From the NCBI GenBank assembly GCA_930367215.1, contig OV884056.1, forward strand, positions 318,958,709 to 319,022,708: a stretch of DNA of 64,000 nucleotides, given 5' to 3'. The notes below the pieces were generated by a model. It was not told the DNA's origin. It did not search any database and saw nothing but the letters and a program-made list of their open reading frames with translations. This stretch comes from Pollenia angustigena (Eukaryota > Arthropoda > Insecta > Diptera > Polleniidae). Of this stretch, positions 1 to 9,697 are shown one piece after another. Numbering within the stretch: position 1 is the first letter of the stretch; every line of letters starts with the position of its first letter. A program made the translations under genes and the position numbers.

Positions 1-2561
1 TGTGGGTGTAAAAGGTGGCAGTTTAAAACTTTTTTTTAAAAAGAATCGTAGAAGTTTATCTACTTCTTCAAAAAAAGAAAATCCCCATATTTGGGCGGCA
101 TAAGACTGAATTCCACGGCATACAGATTTAAACAAATTCCATTTTGCTTTTAAGCATATCTCTTTTTTCGCCAAAAAATCATTCCATGTTGCATTAATGC
201 TGTTTTTTGCAGATAAATTTCTTTTTTCAATGTGTTTTTTAAAAGACATTTTAGGTGATAAAGTAACTCCCAAATACGTATATTCATTTGTGATTCTTAC
301 AGGCTTACCATTAAAGGTCCATCTTTCCCGTCTTGCGATTCTTCCCCCTTTTCTTAATATCATAATCTCTGATTTTCTCAAATTGACCTGCAGGTTCCAC
401 ATCTCACAATAACTTTCAAGTTGATTTATCATTTGTTGCATTGTTACGATAATATCAGCTAAAATTACGATGTCGTCCGCATACATTAGTAATCTTACAT
501 GTGTAGACCCTATATTTATTCCTCCTCCTATATATTCGTGCAAATCGTTTAGATATATTGAAAAAAGTGTTGGTGAAAGTAAACAGCCTTGTTTAACTGC
601 AGAACCAGTTTCAAACTCATCTGAGACCTCCTCACCATCCCATACCTTAAATTTAGTGTTACTATATATGGTTTCGATCATTTGCACCATTTTTGTTGAT
701 ACGCCAATAGTATTAAGTTTATAAACCAGAGATTTCCTTGAGATTTTATCAAACGCTGCACTGAAGTCCACGAAAAAAGCGTACAATTTTTTGTTTTCTT
801 TGAACTTAAGGTGAGCAATTGCGGATAAACTATATAAATTATCAACCGTTGAGTATCCTTCTCTAAATCCAGCTTGGTATTCGGAGAGTTTATTTTATTT
901 TTTATAGCCACGAATTAAGACGATTATTTAGAATGCCCATAAAAATTTTTGCAATTGTATTTATAAAAGATATACCACGATAATTACTCACAGTATTCCT
1001 TTCCCCCTTCTTATAAATTGAAAAAAGTATACTTGTCGTAAATTTTTCATCCAAATTTGCTGTTTCATATATGATGTTGTATGTGTTTGCCAGCTCTTCC
1101 ACAAAAATATCCGTTGAGTTCTTAAAGAATTCATAGCTGACGCGGTCCTCTCCAGGGGCTTTGTTTTTCTTGGCTTTAGCTAGTACGTGTTTTATTTCAA
1201 AAGAAGAAATAGGTTTATCTATTTCTTCATCCGTATATTTCATTGCAGCTTCCATTATATTATGTGAAATATCAGGCGTATTCAAAAGAGTAGAAAAATA
1301 TTGTTTGAACACATTTGCCGGTATATCAGGCTTCGACTGCATTTCTTTGTTTTTTATTTCTTTAATAAGATTCCACCAATCTTTACCAGTTTTTACTAAA
1401 TTGATCTGATTTTCTATCTTTCTGTAATATTCGTATTTACTTCTCTCACAAATTTCTTTATATTTTTTATTTTCGGTAACATATTTTTCTCTGTTGCTTG
1501 TTGTTGGGTTTAGACGAAATGTGGTAAGAGCTCTAAAAGACTTTTCCCTCATGTTATAGCACTTGAAATTAAACCATTTGTTTTCTGTTGTGATATATAC
1601 TTCATTTTTGTGTTTATAAGGGTTTGATATGTTGATAACGTTTATGAAATCTTGCAAATTTAGTACATCCTTTTGTTGTTTATAAATATTTAACTGTTGA
1701 TTAAGTTTTTCTTTATAAATCTCTTTTTTGCTTTCATCCCACTTTAGCTTTGGTAGTAACTTCATTGGCTCTTCTAAATTTCTTCCTTTAATATTTATAG
1801 TTAAAACAATTGGCATATGGTCAGACCATCCTCTACATTCTACCGAAAAACTTTCAATACACTCTAAATTTGCATGTGATGAGGCGCATATATCGTTGAC
1901 TGATTGCCCTACTCCGCTTATATAAGTTAGATTGCCATTTTCATCGCCTTTTGTGCACCCATTTAATACATGTAACCCGAAGTCTTCGCATACCTCAATG
2001 AAAGATTTTCCCTTTTTATTTTTGGTTACGTCTATAGATTTCCTTGTGCCCAAACCGGCTTTAAAAGTCGATTTAAAAAATCATCTAATGGTTGTTGTAT
2101 ATTTCCTATTCTGATGTTTAGGTCGCCAATCAAAATCGGATTTTCTACGTTTTCGTTTATTAATAAAGGTTTTACTTTTTCAAAATCTGCCAACCAGTTA
2201 GCTTCTCTTAGATAAAGAGGAACTATATTTAAAGTTTTGTTGTTGTTTTTTATTATAATCGTTACTATTTCTCCGGTTTATTTTAAATTAAAATGTATAT
2301 TATGTTTTGCTACGTCTTTTTTCCCACTAGACAGATCCACCTATTCCTCTTCCGAATCTACTATTTTTAGATGCCGGATTCCAATACATATCATAGCCAC
2401 AAAAAAAAATTTTTAAACGTTCTACCTTTTCCTCAAGTATATGAGTTTCTAACAGCACAAATACATCAAAACTTTTTATATATTGGATAAAATCATTTAA
2501 AAAAAATTTTATTTTCTAGACCGTTTATATTATATAATGATATGATATAATTTTTAAACAT
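1..2561 (-). pseudogene. LINE ORF2 endonuclease-reverse transcriptase, frameshifted, partial
   Basis: A probable start ATG lies at 2561-2559, followed by 'SLYNINGLENKI', the beginning of an APE endonuclease. Catalytic-type motifs follow in different frames: 'VLLETH' (around 2440-2460), 'IGDLNIRIG' (around 2115-2150) and 'WSDHMPIV' (around 1815-1830). One frame is open from 2053 to 902 and carries the N-terminal RT motifs 'KAPGEDRVSYEFF' and 'NYRGISF'. After a frameshift near 900 the RT palm continues ('FVDFSAAFDKI', then 'MYADDI' at about 468-487) and thumb-like sequence reaches position 1. At least three frame breaks make it a pseudogene. An intact ORF2 would nick target DNA and reverse-transcribe the element RNA. 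Confidence 0.85.
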
Positions 2562-2884
2562 ATTGATTTATTAAAAATATTTGATTCATTATATTTGCAA
2601 GTAGGTTTTACAATTAAATTTTTATTTAAAATAGTATTTCTAAATTTATTTAAATGTTTTTTGACGATAAATTGTTTAATAAGATTTCATAATAATTTAA
2701 ATATACTGAATTTATGCCTTCCCCATATAGGGTTTGAAGAAGCATGTTCACATCATTTGTTCCACTTACTTACTTTTTCTGCTTATTCCACCAAAACCAG
2801 TTTTCATCTATTTTTATGCGAGCACTACGTACCACAACACTGGTATTTTGGTTTATTTTCTTTAGTTTTATTTAATCTCTAACA

Positions 2885-3478
2885 TCACACGTTTGTCCTG
2901 CTTTTTTCATGAGTAAGATCGCGCTCTACAATTATTTTGGAACCAGCCAGATTTTTTGTGTTTTGAAAAACTTCCTTTAACATTTCTCCAGAGCTGAATT
3001 CTGCTACCACACCTATCTTGCCATCCTTCTCATACATTTTTCTTGTTGAAAGCAAATTTATATCTTGTGTTAGTTTCAAGTTTTCCTTACAGCAGTCTTT
3101 CACAGCGTCTGCTAGAGTTGTTTTGGCTTCAATACCCTTGAAAATTATGTTGTTTCGCTTGATGTGCTCTTGCAGGTAGTTAATTTGTTTATGATCTTTT
3201 TCTCTTTCAAATTTCAGTTCCATAACTTCTTTTTTTAAATACTCATTTTCTAATTTTAGGCCATCAAATTTTGTAGAAAGTTCGCCAACATTAGTTTTTA
3301 TGTCCTCAATGTCCTTTTTCGTTGGAATATTTATTAATTTTTCATCCATAAGGCTTGACATAAGACTCATCAAATCCTTTACTGACAGTGTTCCAACTGC
3401 ACTTCCATTATCTGCACTATTTGGAGATGTATCTTCGCGATTGCGCTTAGCTGATTGTGAATTTGGCGTTTAGTTCAT
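2885..3478 (-). pseudogene. LINE ORF1 (coiled-coil nucleic-acid-binding protein), broken
   Basis: The frame from the ATG at 3478-3476 has a stop at codon 3 and then stays open to 2885. Near the N-terminus is a low-complexity Ser/Asn/Arg stretch, then a charged heptad-like coiled coil (about 60-110 residues in, rich in K/E/L), then a segment resembling an L1-type RNA-binding domain with 'RNNIIFKGIEA' and a basic C-terminus ('IIVERDLTHEKSRTN'). In related elements this protein coats the element RNA and helps target-primed integration. The stop at codon 3 and the short length suggest an inactive copy; starting at an internal ATG (3373) would skip it. Confidence 0.7.
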
Positions 3479-3480
3479 TT

Positions 3481-3904
3481 TGTTATTAAAGTTGCATAAT
3501 TTTAAGAATATGTTATTTTACAGCTCTGATTTTCTTTTATAAAAGTTTAAAGTTGAAAAATTAGTAGCATACCTTGGGGCTTCATATATAAAGTGCTTGG
3601 GTGAAAGCTTTTAACAAATATGATTTAACTATATGTGTTCTATGGCCACTATATGAAACGGATACTACGGAACTTCCTCGTGAACCAATGGTTCCTTCTG
3701 ATTGTTTCTTCTGAACTTTTCACAAATTTTGAAGGAGACTACCAACTCCCTTATCTGTCCACGCATTCCGGGCCACTAATAAAGCACCCTTGCACGAGCA
3801 AGCGTTTTCTCTATACCGAGATGTGGAGTATGCAGCCAATTCGACATTCTACGTTCCATAAACGAGGGAATTAAAAATCTTTGATTTAAAACAACAACCC
3901 GTTA
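3481..3904. other. No gene seen; possible LINE 5' flank
   Basis: This stretch lies just upstream of the LINE ORF1. It may include its 5' UTR, but the 5' end cannot be placed. A 79-codon open frame on the plus strand (3635-3874) has no recognisable motif. Confidence 0.4.
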
Positions 3905-3929
3905 GGCCCGTTTTCACGACTTAACGATA
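3905..3929 (+). repeat. Left-end remnant of a TTA-flanked MITE
   Basis: TTA followed by 'GGCCCGTTTTCACGACTTA' matches the terminus of the complete MITE at 27364-27575. The matching right end is absent nearby. The fragment abuts the hAT-like MITE at 3938, which may have inserted into it. Confidence 0.5.
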
Positions 3930-3937
3930 GATTAATG

Positions 3938-4424
3938 CACAGAATACACAGAACTGTAAAAAGTGACGTGTGAAAAATGCCCAAATCATTTGCGAGGGCA
4001 GCTTTCTAAGAAAGAGACAGAAAGCTTTTTTTGGTAGTGAAGTGGCAAGGTGTAAAAACAGGCCGCAACAATTAACACAAATGGCGTGATCAAAACAAAA
4101 ATAACGCAACACAAACCACGTTAAACAAATGCATTAGTTCAACACACGTTGTTTTTTGTGCAAAAAAAATGTACGTATTTAGTAAAATTGTTTTGTTTTA
4201 TAATGTTATTTACTTACTTAAACATTATTTACTCGTGTTGTGGTGAACTTAAAAGTTAATTTTTACAACAGTTTTGTAAATAAATCTAAACTAAATAAAT
4301 TTGTGTTCATTGTATTGCGGCATAGAAGATGATGAAAAGAGAAATGCAAAAGGGCAGCTTTCTTTGAAAGAGACAAAAAAAAATTCAAAATCTTCCGTCT
4401 CGTGACAGTTCTGTGTATTCTGTG
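3938..4424. mobile_element. hAT-like MITE with 8-bp TSD (family shared with 37997-38232)
   Basis: Perfect 20-bp terminal inverted repeats CACAGAATACACAGAACTGT bound 487 bp. The 8-bp duplication GATTAATG flanks both sides (3930-3937 and 4425-4432). The interior contains 'GGGCAGCTTTCT..GAAAGAGACA' near both ends. A second, shorter relative with its own 8-bp TSD sits at 37997-38232. An 8-bp TSD fits the hAT superfamily; there is no coding capacity. Confidence 0.85.
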
Positions 4425-4442
4425 GATTAATGTAGGAAGTTA

Positions 4443-4635
4443 GGGTGCGTTCGTAAATGCATCACTGCGCTGCATCAGTGATTTCAAACAGTGAAGTAAA
4501 TGTGGACCAAAAAATTGTGAAATACTCCACAAAAATAATAAACATATAATAAAACAAATTATAATTCTTTTTTATCGGCTTTAAAAAAAGTTTGCTTTTC
4601 TGATGCAGCGCAGTGATGCATTTACGAACGCACCC
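4443..4635. mobile_element. MITE, GGGTGCGTTCGTAAATGCA family, copy 1
   Basis: The ends read GGGTGCGTTCGTAAATGCAT and its complement, with inverted similarity continuing for about 36 bp through 'CACTGCGCTGCATCAG'. Length is 193 bp. TA lies outside both ends, but the true TSD is ambiguous. Relatives occur at about 37235-37626 (decayed) and 52965-53472. Confidence 0.8.
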
Positions 4636-4639
4636 TATG

Positions 4640-4891
4640 TCCCAATTTACACTAGGAACAATTCTTGCTGGACATTTTTTGAATTATCTTTTAATCTTAC
4701 CTGAAGCGTTTACATATGAAACATTAGAAGTCAGACAGAAATTAATACTTGTATGTAAACTACGAAAAGTAAGAAAGGGAAATGAAAAAATGTACAGTAC
4801 AGATACTCATGTACTACACACTCTACCTTTTCGACCCCTCGCCATCAAACTTCGTCTGTCCGGCAAGAAATGTCCCTGGTGTAAGTGGGGA
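4640..4891. mobile_element. MITE with ~32-bp imperfect terminal inverted repeats
   Basis: The left end 'TCCCAATTTACACTAGGAAC' and the reversed right end 'TCCCCACTTACACCAGGGAC' match at most positions over about 32 bp. Length is 252 bp and no TSD is visible. A 101-codon open frame runs through it from the preceding MITE, so it is not credible as a gene. Confidence 0.6.
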
Positions 4892-4997
4892 CTTATCGAA
4901 CAGATAATGAGTTTTTAATTATCACAAGTTCCCTTTAATCTAAAAGTGAAGGATAAGGGAAAGAGAGGAACGTTCTATCTTTAACTTTTGTCGCAAG

Positions 4998-6040
4998 CAG
5001 GGTTACCGTTGGAATTTTCGAAAAGGGTCACAAAAAGGGGATTTTCCAGAAAAAGGGGTCAAAAAAGGGTATTTCAATAAAAAAAGGGTCAAGTTTTGTA
5101 CAAGCAGTATTCCCCATTTAAATGAACATAATAAGACCAAGTTTTTTTATAAGCAAACAAAAAAATAATATTTCAGGTAGGAAGAGCTCAAAAAACTTAA
5201 TTTTTTTATTGAATGCTCTGTCCCGTTTTTAACACCTGACAAAAAGTTTATTCTTTATCATTATAGCTAATTTTTTAATACTTTTTATGTAATTTTCCGA
5301 TTTAGCGATGTCAAATAAATTTTAGTGTTTGTTTTAAATTTTGCAATCGTTCGCGAATTGTAACCATTTTCTCGATTAAAGCGATTTTTTCCTGTGTCAG
5401 ATTTTTTTTAAGCTTTTACGATTTTTAATAAATATTAGACTTTGCTATCATACCGCTGTTACCAAATATTTGGGAATTTCCGCTAATTTAGCAATTTTCA
5501 CCTCTTGTTTTCATTCCTGTTAGGGCACTCTCAAACACTGTCGATTCAAAAGGGGGCGAAAAGTTCAATACCTTTTGTCATTATTAAGGGCGAATTTTTT
5601 TGGAATAAAAAATGCTAATCTTTAAGAGAGCAAAACACCAAATTGCATTTTTTTTTTTTAATAAAATGTCAAATTTTTGTTTTGAAAAGAAACCATCGTA
5701 AAAAATAACAAATATGTATGTATATGAGTTATGTTTGCTTTTAGGGAAATTGTACTTTACTATCAAAAATCAAGGAGAAGAAAACATGGAATTGTAAGTT
5801 TATACTTTGAGTCTGTTCCATATCAAGCAATGCTTATTTCGAAAACATTTGTTTAGCACTTCTGTTCCGCAGTGTTGACAAAAAACAAAATGTGAGAGAT
5901 ATTTCCAAAAAAGGGGCAAAAAGTGTCACAAAATGGGTGATAATGATACAAAAGTATAATTTAAAAGAAGAGTCATAAAAGGTATCAACACCGTCGAAAA
6001 AGGGTCAAATTGATACTTTAGTATCACAACGGTAACGCTG
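4998..6040. mobile_element. Non-autonomous hAT-like element, GGGTC-rich ends
   Basis: The termini CAGGGTTACCGTTG and (reversed) CAGCGTTACCGTTG bound 1,043 bp. Flanks GTCGCAAG (4990-4997) and GTCATAAG (6041-6048) match at 6 of 8 positions, as expected for an aged hAT TSD. Both ends carry repeated 'AAAAAGGGGTC' or 'AAAAAGGGTC' motifs, typical of subterminal transposase-binding arrays. No transposase ORF was found. Confidence 0.8.
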
Positions 6041-6076
6041 GTCATAAGGTTTAGATTTGAGATTGCCATATTAGGT

Positions 6077-7036
6077 GCGTTTGAGTACCAAGGTATATTT
6101 ACACAAGGTAAACTCGTTGGCGCATATGTTTGTCAGCTGATTACCCCAAGTTGGAACCTTAACGTCAAATTTCGTGTATATGGGAAAAAACTTGTACATG
6201 TGTGCGTTAAATTGTTTTTGTTTTATATGAAGACAATTTTGACAATTCGGTTCCTTTTATAGAGCAGCATGTATACACTCCCAAATGAGTCTACCTTGTG
6301 TAAATATACCTTGTTTGAGTACTTTTACAGTAAAATGCAGTAAATGAGTAACCTGAAAAATTTGCTCTCACAAAAAGCTGTTGTCCAAAAAAGTACGCGA
6401 ACGCAAAATTTGTAAAAATTCGTAAAATAAAGGCAACAGCTGACGGCAAATAATTGAAGTGTTGAAAAATATTGACGCTTTTCGCTACTTAACTCGTTTT
6501 CTTATCGGTACTCGATTAAATACTTTTTATAGCACGAACATTTTTGGAAAATACAAACAAACTATTTATGTAATCGTTTATATTTGTTTGTTTTTTATTT
6601 TATTTGATTTTACTAATTTGTAGCGGGTTAAATTATTTAATAGAACATGAATAATTTTTTTGCTATTGATTACTTAAGTACCCAAATACTTTACACTTTT
6701 ACAACTCTAAGAAATTAACATAACAAAAAAAATTTCAAAAGTTTGTATTTAGCCAAATAAATGCTTCACAAACAAGTTTAATTAATTAATATTAATTCAC
6801 TTTTTGTTTTGGTTTAATTTTTATTTCAACTTTTCTTTTATTTAACAATTTTTTCACAATTTGTGTTTTTATTTGTTACTTTTGCTTGTTTACCGTTTGA
6901 AACATATGCTTTTTTGATTTACTAAATTTTACTGCAAAAATTTCTGCAGTAAAAATTTGTAAATACTCAGACAAGAACTGTCACCTTTCGCTCTCAATTT
7001 ATGTTCTCATTTACTGCATTTTGTGTACTCGAACGC
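6077..7036. mobile_element. TIR element interrupted in its own left terminus
   Basis: The left end reads GCGTTTGAGTAC, then after a 225-bp insertion 'TTTTACAGTAAAATGCAG' and 'TAAATGAG'. The right end reversed reads GCGTTCGAGTAC followed by 'ACAAAATGCAGTAAATGAG'. The inverted repeat is therefore continuous once the insert is removed. The interior is AT-rich with no ORF of note; the outer boundaries may extend a few bases further. Confidence 0.65.
6089..6313. mobile_element. MITE nested in the left TIR of the 6077-7036 element
   Basis: The first and last 22 bases are perfect inverted repeats beginning CAAGGTATATTTACAC. The flank TTTGAGTAC is duplicated exactly (6080-6088 and 6314-6322), so the TSD is 8 or 9 bp. 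The insert split the terminus of the host element, which gives their order of insertion. Confidence 0.85.
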
Positions 7037-7129
7037 AATTTCGTAAAATGCAGAAAAGTTTAGTAAAAAATAGTAATTCACATATTTTTTATATATGGCA
7101 ACTCCAAGTATACGTATATTTTGTAATGT

Positions 7130-7586
7130 CCAGTTTACACGGTAATACAATAGCGGTATTCACACCGAGCTTGTTAGTTTGTTAGTCGTTAATCGTTACT
7201 TTTTGACACGCATTTTGTTTTTGTATATTTAACGCGCTACCGGATTAACATTTAACAAATTAACGACACGGCACCCCTGATAAAATAGTTGTTAGTTGGT
7301 AACTCACTACTTACCGTCAGCAAACGTTATTTATGTCAAAGCATGAGTAGTTAAACGGCTTACAATTGTTTTTTTACACTTTCTCGTGGCATGTTTTATT
7401 TTTTCCAGAATAATAAATTGTGTCAGAACAATAAATTAGTTGTTCTACTACGAAAGTTACCAGACTAACAAAGTTTTAAAGAGAGGGTCGTTCACAGTTG
7501 GTAACTTTAACAAATTAACAAACTACCGAGTAACAAATTAACAAGTTTGGTGTGAATACCACTAATGTATTACGACTGTAGAATCA
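7130..7586. mobile_element. MITE with long imperfect TIRs
   Basis: The left arm (GTAATACAATAGCGGTATTC...) and the reversed right arm (GTAATACATTAGTGGTATTC...) match over roughly 45 bp, including 'CACACC' and 'CTTGTTA'. The interior is rich in TTAGTTTG/CAAACTAA-type words. The exact ends and TSD are not resolved. Confidence 0.6.
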
Positions 7587-7689
7587 AAATAATATGAAAT
7601 TCTCTCCGTGTTTAAAAGAAAAAAATAAAAGTCTGTTGAGAGTATACTTTAAGTTTACACGGATGGTATAAGTAAAATCATAAATAATA

Positions 7690-7759
7690 ACAGCAAGTAA
7701 GAAAGTATAGTCGGTCAAGCCCGGTCATGCTTATGTGTCCATGTAAATATGGATTTATC
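7690..7759 (+). repeat. Dispersed 'AGTCGGTCAAGCCCG' repeat fragment
   Basis: 'AAGAAAGTATAGTCGGTCAA' and, a few bases on, 'GCTTATGTGTCCAT' recur together at 55300-55380. A diverged copy of the first part is at 24225-24265. These look like parts of one dispersed fly repeat. Here it abuts the gypsy RNase H relic. Confidence 0.55.
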
Positions 7760-8303
7760 TTTTTCCACCGAGTGAATGACCTCTGAATTTTAGATACTTC
7801 CGACAACTGTGCTCTAGACAAGCAATCAGCCACTAACATCTCCCTGCCCGGTTTAAAAATAGCAGTCATACGCGGATACTTCAGAAGGCACATAAACATG
7901 CGTTGAAGCCGCATTGTCACATCATCAATATCGCACTTGACCAGGGTCTCTAAAGGCTTATGATCACTTTCGACAGTGAAATTCACGTCCATATAAAAAG
8001 AAATGGAAATGTTGGCACGCGAACACAACGACCAGAAGCTCCTTCTCAGTTTTCGCCCATTTCTGTTCACTCTTGCTTAGTGTTCGAAATGCAAATACTA
8101 CAGGATGGCCATTTTGTATCAATACGCAACCCAATACATCCTTTGATGTATCGGTCTGTATGACCACGGGAATTTTCGGATCATAAGTCGCAAGCACTGG
8201 CTCAGATGTTACTATACCGAGCAAATTTTCAAGTTCCCTATCATGTTCCACTGTCCACTTAAACTCTACATCATTCCGAGATAGATTTCGCAAGATAACC
8301 TAT
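7760..8303 (-). pseudogene. Ty3/gypsy pol relic: RT connection/RNase H domain
   Basis: The minus strand reads the end of the RT connection ('NLSRNDVEFKW') and an RNase H domain with 'IQTDTSKDVLGCVL', 'TLSKSEQKWAKTEKELL' and, after a one-base frameshift near 7990, 'ESDHKPLETL' and 'RLQRM'. It ends in 'KPGREMLVADCLSRAQL', the normal end of that domain. Protease, RT core, integrase and LTRs are missing. The RNase H domain would degrade the RNA strand during reverse transcription; this fragment is non-functional. Its upstream end is cut by the neighbouring Harbinger element. Confidence 0.85.
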
Positions 8304-8483
8304 TACTATTGACAAAGAATTTGTATTAATAAAGGCGATTTAACGCCGACGTTGACACGAATTGGCTTTGATTTTGTCAACAAAATTTTTACCGTCGTCT
8401 GGTGAAACTGTGACAAAGTTTTTACTATATATTTAAAAAAAATATATATAAATAATAAATAAATAGAAAAAAACATTAAGGTG

Positions 8484-8687
8484 ACAACTTTAAAACAATT
8501 TAAAACCCTTATTGCTGAACTTGAAAATAAGCCGAGTTTGGCAAAAGGATTTCATCGAAGTTCAACTCCTAACAATTTCAAAAAAGAATGGGAGGAAATA
8601 ATAACAAAATTAAATTCAATGGAACCACCAATTAGAGACAGCGAGGGTTGGCAAAAGGTTTGGCTAGAAAATTTTTTAAAAATATAA
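8484..8687 (+). pseudogene. Myb/zeste-like DNA-binding protein fragment (Harbinger-associated)
   Basis: The open frame reads 'LKQFKTLIAELENKPSLAKG', then a second helix with 'FKKEWEEIITKLNS' and a third with 'GWQKVWLENFLK'. Spacing and tryptophans match Myb/SANT-like zeste domains that accompany Harbinger transposases and help them bind DNA and enter the nucleus. There is no in-frame ATG at the start (the first in-frame start-like codon is GTG at 8481) and only about 65 codons remain, so the protein is truncated at both ends. It abuts the transposase relic directly, which suggests that the deletion junction is near 8688. Confidence 0.6.
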
Positions 8688-8689
8688 AT

Positions 8690-8999
8690 TTTTAAATTTC
8701 GACCATTTCCAATGGTTGCCAATTTGATTGTGTTGTAGATTGATGCTGAGCGAGTTATACTCCTCATTGACGGCTCAATTTTTTTCAAAACAAACTTAAA
8801 TGCATGTTTGTTTAACCGAAAATACTCAATGAATCTATATAAAGAAAAAAATTTATAAATTGCTCGTATGAATTTTCCCAAATACAAACCAAATTGGCAA
8901 ATTGAAAATGGATGATCTTTGCCTAAAAAATTTCCTCTGAAACTTTAGCATTTCTTTATTTTCTTCATCACTACTTTCAGAGTCAAACAAAAATAGCAT
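8690..8999 (-). pseudogene. PIF/Harbinger transposase N-terminus, frameshifted
   Basis: From the ATG at 8999-8997 the frame reads an acidic start ('FDSESSDEENKEML') and a basic helix ('FQRKFFRQRSS'). After a frameshift near 8870 it continues 'FRLNKHAFKFVLKKIEPSM' and 'IKLATIGNGRNLKIYIF'. The FRL-x4-F-x2-VL pattern followed by a 'LATIGN'-type motif is the conserved region upstream of the DDE domain in Harbinger transposases. All catalytic residues are absent. Confidence 0.65.
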
Positions 9000-9236
9000 T
9001 TTACACGAAAATTTAAAAAATAAATTAAATTACTGTCAAAATACATAGAGATGAGCAATATTTTTTTAAATATCGATAACATGTCGACATCAATATATAC
9101 ATGCAAATTAATACCGATTTAATGTCGAGTTGACGTCGGCGTCGACTAAATGTGACTTGAGATGAAAATTAACGACGCCGTCGACAACGAGTTCAGTAAT
9201 AGAGGGGATTACCTCGTCCATCACTCAAATTAACAC

Positions 9237-9393
9237 AGCGTTTACATTTGCCAGTACTGGCAAGACAGTAAGCATATACATATTAGTTGGCAAAACAATG
9301 CAAAAACAAAATAGCTGTAAAAGTGTTTATGTATTAGTGACAAAGTTTGAATGAATTGCTGCTGCCTTGCCAGTACTGGCAAATGTAAACGCT
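9237..9393. mobile_element. Short MITE, AGCGTTTACATTTGCCAGTA termini
   Basis: About 28 bp of near-perfect inverted repeat (AGCGTTTACATTTGCCAGTA, then CTGGCAAG) bounds 157 bp. The TIR contains its own small palindrome, GCCAGTACTGGC. The TSD is unclear. Confidence 0.75.
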
Positions 9394-9697
9394 ATGTAAG
9401 TTCGGCGACTTTTTGTTTATTGCTGTTTTTAGGGAGATCGATTATTCGACTTTTTTCAAAACCCGGTTTTCAAATATTCCGAATAGCTGCTATTTGAAAA
9501 AAGGGTTTTCGGTTAAGCATTTTAAAAATAACTGGTTAACCGGTTTTAAATCGAATACATAAAAATCAAATTTGTTTTTGTATAAAAAGTTAATTTGAAT
9601 AAAAACCAAGTAAGAGTGCTTTATTCGGCTGTGCCGAATCTTATATACCCTTCTAGACTCTAGCAACTAGACAAAAACTTTATAATTTTTACATATA
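9394..9697. repeat. Palindrome-rich spacer
   Basis: It contains inverted 'TTCAAATATTCCGAATAG' / 'CTATTTGAA'-type words, 'GGTTAACCGGTTTT', and the hairpin ATTCGGCTGTGCCGAAT (around 9623), which has a relative near 45712-45728. No gene is visible. Confidence 0.4.

Larger units (their letters stand above)
1..3480 (-). mobile_element. Decayed non-LTR retrotransposon (LINE), 3' part beyond the window
   Basis: The minus strand reads, from high to low coordinates, a coiled-coil ORF1 (about 3478-2885), a short gap, then an APE-type endonuclease followed by a reverse transcriptase that runs off the left edge. This is the usual two-ORF LINE layout. Several frameshifts and stops show that the copy is dead. 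The clade is not assigned: ORF1 is of the coiled-coil plus RNA-binding type rather than the zinc-knuckle type of the LINE near 30-35 kb, so the two are different families. No TSD can be tested because the 3' end is missing. Confidence 0.85.
8320..9200. mobile_element. Internally deleted PIF/Harbinger element
   Basis: Two converging coding remnants typical of this superfamily sit back to back: a Myb/zeste-like protein on the plus strand (8484-8687) and a transposase N-terminus on the minus strand (8690-8999). The flanks carry inverted 'ACGCCGACGTTGACACG' and (reversed) 'CGCCGACGTCAACTCG' sequences, possible termini. The limits are approximate and no TSD was identified. The transposase catalytic part is deleted. 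Confidence 0.55.

Noticed and set aside
1161..2114. Plus-strand frames opposite the first LINE
   Set aside because: Shadows of the minus-strand endonuclease-RT coding.
4613..4918. 101-codon plus-strand frame
   Set aside because: Spans two different MITEs and their junction; no domain.
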